DNA from: Arthrobacter hankyongi
GTDB lineage: Bacteria; Actinomycetota; Actinomycetes; Actinomycetales; Micrococcaceae
Assembly (NCBI RefSeq): GCF_022012395.1
Contig: NZ_JAKLTQ010000030.1
Location: 1 to 44,923, forward strand
DNA length: 44,923 bases
Reading direction: 5' to 3'
This document shows positions 40,883 through 44,923 of the stretch, piece by piece. Position numbers and translations under genes: made by a program. Each line of letters opens with the position of its first letter. Positions within the stretch are counted from its first letter, which is position 1. Below the pieces are notes generated by a model that was not told where the DNA came from, made no database searches, and saw nothing but the letters and a program-made list of their open reading frames with translations.

Positions 40883-41686
40883 CTAGAGCCGCGCGAGCCG
40901 GGATTCGATGATCCGGGCCACGCCGTCGTCCTCGAAGGCCGGCGCCTTGAAGCGGGCGGCCCCGATCGCCAGCGGATGCCCGGAGGCCATGGCATAGCCG
41001 TGCCCGGCCCACTCGAGCATCTCGATGTCATTGGGCATGTCCCCGAAGGCCACCACGTCCCCGGCGTCGATGCCCAGGGAGTCCGCGTAGCCGGCCAGCG
41101 TGACGGCCTTGTTGATGCCCGGCCGGGCCATTTCCAGCAGCGCGACTGTGGGCGCCGAATGGGTGACCGCCACCAGATGCGACACCGCGGGCAGCACCTC
41201 GGCCAGGAAGGCGTCCGGCTCCAGCTCCCCGACCCGGGCCAGGAACTTCACCACCGAGTCCCCGGCAACCAGGGATTCGCGCAGCGGCCGCGGCATGATC
41301 TTACCCAGCAGTTCCACCGAACTGGACTCGGCAAACCCGGGTTCAAGCTGGAACCCCTCGGTGGTCTCGGCAGCGAAGGTCGCTCGTGGATGCAGTCCCA
41401 GGATGATTTCGCGCGCTGCGAAGAGGTCCGGGTGCGGCACCGTCTGTGCCGAGAGCACGCGGTCCTCGGCCAGGTCGTAGAGTACCGCCCCGTTGGAGCA
41501 GATCACCATGCCCTCGTGGCCGATCTGCTCGCGCAGCGGAGTCAGCCAGCGCGGGGGCCGGCCGGTGACGAAGACGATCTGCACCCCGGCGTCCGCGGCA
41601 TCATGGAAGGCACGCACCGTGCGCGGGCTGATCTTCCCGTCACGGCCGACAATGGTGCCGTCCAGATCGCTGGCTATCAAACGCAT
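40883..41686 (-). CDS. Cof-type HAD-IIB phosphatase
   Basis: A 267-residue HAD-superfamily hydrolase. Motif I is SDLDGTIV with nucleophile Asp, motif II FVTGRPPRW, motif III Lys in GINKAVTLAGYADSLGI and motif IV FGDMPNDIEML. The large cap inserted between motifs II and III defines Cof/IIB members, which dephosphorylate sugar phosphates and related metabolites. It is 34 bp from the kinase gene in the same orientation. Confidence 0.92.
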   Translation of the reverse strand: MRLIASDLDGTIVGRDGKISPRTVRAFHDAADAGVQIVFVTGRPPRWLTPLREQIGHEGMVICSNGAVLYDLAEDRVLSAQTVPHPDLFAAREIILGLHPRATFAAETTEGFQLEPGFAESSSVELLGKIMPRPLRESLVAGDSVVKFLARVGELEPDAFLAEVLPAVSHLVAVTHSAPTVALLEMARPGINKAVTLAGYADSLGIDAGDVVAFGDMPNDIEMLEWAGHGYAMASGHPLAIGAARFKAPAFEDDGVARIIESRLARL

Positions 41687-41720
41687 GAGTCTAGTTTAGG
41701 GGCCCCGACGGCCCGGCGGG

Positions 41721-42638
41721 TCAGTACTCCAGCTCGTCCCGGCTGGGCGGGTTGGCGCCGGCCCGGGAGACGGTGATCGCGGCCGCCCGGGTGGCGTACT
41801 CGAGGACCTCCTGCAGCTGCGTGCGGCCGATGTCCCGCAGCCGTTCCCGCCAGCCGGATCCGGCCAGACCCCGGTCCACCAGGACGCCGATGAGCGCGGC
41901 GGTGAAGGAGTCCCCGGCGCCGACGGTATCCACCACCTCCACATCCGGCGCGGCCACCTCGCAGCTGCCGCAGCGGGCCACCGCCCACGGGCCGCCGGCA
42001 CCGCGCGTCACCACCACGAAGGCCGGCCCCAAGGCCAGCCAGGCCTGCGCGGTCTGCTCGGGGGAACGCTCCGGGTACAGCCAGCGCAGGTCCTCGTCGG
42101 AGGCGCGGACCAAGTCGCTGAGCCGGACGAACTTTTCGGCTTGCCGCCGGGCGAATTCCCGGTCCGTAATCAGCGTGGGCCGGCAGTTCGGATCGTAGCT
42201 GATGAGCGCGCGCGGGTGGGCGTGTTCGACGACGGCCAGCACCGTATGGGCGCCCGGCTCCAGCATTGCGGCCACCGAGCCGGTGTGCAGCCAGGTGGTG
42301 CCATCCAGCAGCCGCGGCAGGGCCTTCTCCAGCGGCGGCAGCTCCCAGAGCAGGTCGAAGGTGTAGTGGGCCGCGCCGGTGGAATCAAGCCGGGCCGTGG
42401 CCACGCTCGTGGGCCGGTCATCGGGCTCCAGCGGGACCAGCACCGCGTTGCGGCGCAGGTGGTGCAGGATCATCGCGCCGTACTCGTCCTGGCCGTAGCG
42501 GCCGACGAATTGGACCGGATGGCCGAGCCGGGCCAGGCCCACGGCCACATTCATGGGGCTGCCGCCCACATGCGTGCGCGGGGCGGACGCGTCGCCCTTG
42601 ACCACATCCACCAGGGTTTCCCCGATCACAGTGAGCAC
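41721..42638 (-). CDS. PfkB-family carbohydrate kinase (fructokinase/ribokinase-like)
   Basis: A 305-residue sugar kinase. GGSPMNVAVGLARLG (25-39) is PfkB signature 1, DTVGAGDSFTAALIGVL near residues 235-251 is signature 2 with the catalytic Asp, and VVVTRGAGGPWA contacts the nucleotide. It phosphorylates a hexose or pentose with ATP; closest in pattern to fructokinases. It lies between an alpha/beta hydrolase gene and a HAD phosphatase gene in a LacI-led operon. Confidence 0.92.
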   Translation of the reverse strand: MLTVIGETLVDVVKGDASAPRTHVGGSPMNVAVGLARLGHPVQFVGRYGQDEYGAMILHHLRRNAVLVPLEPDDRPTSVATARLDSTGAAHYTFDLLWELPPLEKALPRLLDGTTWLHTGSVAAMLEPGAHTVLAVVEHAHPRALISYDPNCRPTLITDREFARRQAEKFVRLSDLVRASDEDLRWLYPERSPEQTAQAWLALGPAFVVVTRGAGGPWAVARCGSCEVAAPDVEVVDTVGAGDSFTAALIGVLVDRGLAGSGWRERLRDIGRTQLQEVLEYATRAAAITVSRAGANPPSRDELEY

Positions 42639-42682
42639 AGAGCCAACCTAACAGAGCGCGCCCGAATCCGGCAGGCCCTGTC

Positions 42683-43507
42683 CTAATCCAGTCCGGCCAG
42701 CACGTGGCGGACCGCGGCCATGGCGGCCGAGCACGGATCGATCAGGGTGTAGTGGTCCCCCGGCACCAGGATAAGTTCGGCCCGTCCGCCCGCGGCCCGG
42801 TCCGCGGCCACATAGGATTCGGCCAGCTCCACCGGCACCGTGTCGTCGCCGGTGCCGTGGAAGGCATAGACCGGAACGTCCAGCGGCACGTGGCTGAGCG
42901 GATCCGCCAGCCGATGCGGCTCCGGCGCCGCCCCCAGGAAGTTGTCCACCGCGCCGTCGCTCAGACCCAGCTCGCGCGCCCGGCGCAGGTCCAGCACTCC
43001 GGATTGGCTGAGCACCGCGTCCAGCCGCAGTCTGGGCGCGCTCCCCGGTGTGCCCGGGGGCAGCCGGTGGCGTCCGGCGGCCCAGACCGCCAGCTGGCCG
43101 CCGGCCGAATGGCCCAAGGCGGCCACCCGGTCCAAGGCCAGGCCCCGGCCGGCGACGGCAGCGGCCAGCGCGTCGATGCCCGCGGCCACGTCCTCGAAGG
43201 TCTGCGGCCACCCGCCGCCGTTGCCGGCGCGGCGGTACTCGAGGTTCCAGCACAGCCAGCCCCGCGCGGCCAGGTCCCAGGCCAGCGGCTCGCCGAGTTC
43301 CGCCCCGTAGGCGGCGCGCCAGTAACCGCCGTGGATAATAACGACGGCGGTGCGCCGGGTCCGCGGCCGCGGCAGGTACAGCTCGGCGTACTGGCTCGGG
43401 TCCGGCCCGTACGCATGGTGTTCCCTCTCGACGGCCGCGGCCGGAGCCTGCCGGCTCAGTCGGCGTCGCCGCCGCGGGCGGTAGTGCCGCGGAAATGCAG
43501 CTTCCAC
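42683..43507 (-). CDS. Alpha/beta hydrolase (esterase/kynurenine-formamidase-like)
   Basis: About 274 residues. VVIIHGGYWRAAYG is the oxyanion-hole HGGYW motif, ALGHSAGGQLAVW the nucleophile elbow and VPGDHYTLIDPCS carries the catalytic His, with the acid near FHGTGDDTVP. HGGYW is typical of formamidase/small-esterase types. The start is uncertain: GTG 43507 would overlap the LacI gene by 52 bases; CTG 43459 overlapping the LacI stop is another choice. The same frame running to 44173 is antisense-like overlap and not used. Confidence 0.85.
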   Translation of the reverse strand: MEAAFPRHYRPRRRRRLSRQAPAAAVEREHHAYGPDPSQYAELYLPRPRTRRTAVVIIHGGYWRAAYGAELGEPLAWDLAARGWLCWNLEYRRAGNGGGWPQTFEDVAAGIDALAAAVAGRGLALDRVAALGHSAGGQLAVWAAGRHRLPPGTPGSAPRLRLDAVLSQSGVLDLRRARELGLSDGAVDNFLGAAPEPHRLADPLSHVPLDVPVYAFHGTGDDTVPVELAESYVAADRAAGGRAELILVPGDHYTLIDPCSAAMAAVRHVLAGLD

Positions 43508-44499
43508 GGGGCTGGCACGTGCCGGCCCCCGGGCTGGTTTTCCAAGCCGCCATGCTGCCGCGCCTCGAGGCGGGACAGCAGCAGCCGGACAATGTCGTCC
43601 TGGACGGGATCCGGACCCACCGTGCTCAGCGCCGGCTCGGCATCCTGGCCAATGTCCGAATTGCCTACGCCGATGATTTCCAGCTCCTGCGGGACCTTGA
43701 TGCCCAGCCGTTCGGCGGCGATCCCAACGCACACGGCGTCCAGGTCCGTGGTGGCGAAGACCGCCGTGGGCGGTTCCTTGCCCGAAAGCAGTTCGAGCGC
43801 GTCCGTGTAGGTGGTCCGCCAGGAGCCTGGCGACGACCGTACCAGGGCCGGGTCCAGTTCCACGCCGTGGCGCTCCAGCCCGCTGCGGAAGAGCTCCAGC
43901 CGGCTCGGGCCGGACCTGGCATGCGCCCCGGTCCGCTCGATGACGCCGATCCGCCGGTGCCCGGAGGCCAGGTATTGGGCGGCCTCGGCGATGCCGCCGC
44001 CTTCGCCCATCGAGACGACGTCGAATCCCTTGGGCTCCAGCGTCTGCGACACCACCACCTGGGCGGCGCCGCGCGTGGCAAGGTCCGCGATGGTCCGCAG
44101 TTCCTCGGTGGATCCCGTGCTGAAGCCCAGGATGGCCCCGTCGGCACCACCGGAGAGCATGAAGTTGCGCCATGCCTCCTGACCCAGCAGGATCACCACC
44201 CGGTAGCCATGGCCGGGCAGGATCCGGTACGCCGCCTCAGCCAGCGAACGGTCCCATGGCGAATCGAGGTTCTCCACCACCACGGCCACGGTATCGGTAC
44301 GGCCGCGCCGCATCCCTCGGGCCGCGTGGTTGGCCACGTAGCCCAGCGATTGCGCAGCCTGAAGTACCCGCTCCTTGGTCGGTTCGCTGATCCGGGTGGA
44401 TCCGCCGTTGCGGCCGGACAAGACGTAGGAAACGGTTGCCAATGACACACCGGCCTGCTCCGCGACATCGCGAATGGTCGGCTTTAATGAACTCCCCAT
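43456..44499 (-). CDS. LacI-family transcriptional regulator
   Basis: A 347-residue repressor. The N-terminal HTH is PTIRDVAEQAGVSLATVSYVLSG with hinge helix region AQSLGYVANHAARGM; the C-terminal part is a periplasmic-binding-protein-like sensor (VAVVVENLDSPWDRSLAEAA through GNSDIGQDAEPALSTV). ATG 44499 is used; GTG 44505 or TTG 44520 are in frame and closer to the GGGGAAG. It heads the operon of hydrolase, PfkB kinase, HAD, GDPD and glycerate kinase and probably represses it, with a sugar or sugar-phosphate inducer. Confidence 0.92.
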   Translation of the reverse strand: MGSSLKPTIRDVAEQAGVSLATVSYVLSGRNGGSTRISEPTKERVLQAAQSLGYVANHAARGMRRGRTDTVAVVVENLDSPWDRSLAEAAYRILPGHGYRVVILLGQEAWRNFMLSGGADGAILGFSTGSTEELRTIADLATRGAAQVVVSQTLEPKGFDVVSMGEGGGIAEAAQYLASGHRRIGVIERTGAHARSGPSRLELFRSGLERHGVELDPALVRSSPGSWRTTYTDALELLSGKEPPTAVFATTDLDAVCVGIAAERLGIKVPQELEIIGVGNSDIGQDAEPALSTVGPDPVQDDIVRLLLSRLEARQHGGLENQPGGRHVPAPWKLHFRGTTARGGDAD

Positions 44500-44923
44500 G
44501 TTCACTGCTTTCTTCCCCAAGAATCAGTAGAAGCCCCTGAAGTACAGCGTAACGTTATCCACAGGAATTGATAGGCCGTGGACGAAGAAAGTTAAACCTT
44601 TCCAAGAGTTCCATAGGGTCCGGTCCTTGATCCGGGGCTCCTCGCCGTTTCGCGGGTGTGTCCGCCGGCCGCGGAGCGGCGGCCGGGGGACTGCCGTGGT
44701 TCCTGTCCGTCCGGGTGGCTTGGATTTCAGCCAGCGGTCCCTGAGGCGACCGCCACGCGGCCTGCAGCGGCCGTCCCTCCATCGTCCTCGGCCGGCTACC
44801 GCCGGCGCCGTGGAGCCGGAGCGTTTCACGTGGATCCGGGCCGCCACCATGGGACTGCCGATCTTCTGGCAGTAGCTGGGGATGCGCCCCCCGGGGACGG
44901 CTTGTGCTGACCGGCTTGTGTCG
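44500..44923. other. Upstream region of the LacI operon, no gene
   Basis: Short overlapping frames of Arg/Pro-rich composition only. TAACGTTA (44550-44557), a palindrome with the central CG typical of LacI-family operators, lies 50 bases upstream of the regulator start and is a candidate autoregulatory site. Nothing else is recognised to the window end. Confidence 0.5.

Noticed and set aside
43508-44173. Extension of the alpha/beta hydrolase frame across the LacI gene
   Set aside because: LacI is clearly coding in the other frame; the extension has no similarity.
1-44923. CRISPR array, tRNA or rRNA genes
   Set aside because: No regularly spaced repeats, cloverleaf with CCA-type end or rRNA-like segments were seen on either strand.

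Overview
The window is high-GC actinobacterial DNA, most like a soil Micrococcaceae (Arthrobacter-type) accessory region. Grounds: strong G/C third-position bias, GTG/TTG starts, many ATGA/GTGA stop-start overlaps, a SAM-IV-type riboswitch, and dense catabolic and transport genes mixed with decayed insertion-sequence and gene relics. This placement comes from reading the sequence, not from a database search.

Layout. 1-2.5 kb: a small unknown protein, a decayed thiolase and a RelB/RelE-type toxin-antitoxin pair. 2.5-12.6 kb: a leftward catabolic operon (Baeyer-Villiger monooxygenase, alpha/beta hydrolase, SDR, nitrate/taurine-type ABC transporter, 3-hydroxyisobutyrate-dehydrogenase-like enzyme, old yellow enzyme, aldehyde dehydrogenase) opposite a divergent IclR regulator. 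The BVMO reading frame is broken in an 8-G tract. 13.8-16.4 kb: a SnoaL-like protein, gene relics, and a truncated IS256 transposase joined to the 3' end of an SDR gene. 16.5-27.3 kb: stand-alone riboflavin kinase plus Nudix protein, two SDRs, an isocitrate-lyase/PEP-mutase-family protein, a cupin, a luciferase-like monooxygenase with its flavin reductase, an AraC regulator, a truncated duplicate of the flavin reductase and an MFS transporter. 27.5-31.3 kb: a lower-GC import carrying a serine recombinase and a Gabija-type anti-phage system whose gajA is frameshifted. 32.3-38.8 kb: a Cys-cluster/pentapeptide-repeat protein, a class 3 aldehyde dehydrogenase, a SAM-IV riboswitch in front of an AmiS/UreI channel and a DszC/SfnB-like monooxygenase, a uracil-type permease and a dodecin. 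38.8-44.5 kb: a LacI-led operon (hydrolase, PfkB kinase, HAD phosphatase, GDPD, glycerate kinase).

Most notable observation: three separate promoters (SnoaL gene, flavin reductase/monooxygenase operon, truncated reductase/MFS) share one architecture. Each has two TGGCC-type half-sites exactly 21 bp apart, then exactly 36 bp from the start of the second half-site to a TTCCTAGAGTTGG block that contains a probable -10, then a conserved transcribed leader. The AraC gene lies between two of these promoters. The simplest reading is one AraC-activated, FMNH2-dependent catabolic regulon. The nearby riboflavin kinase, flavin reductase and luciferase-like monooxygenase recall the riboflavin-catabolism gene set of Microbacterium, but the substrate is unknown.
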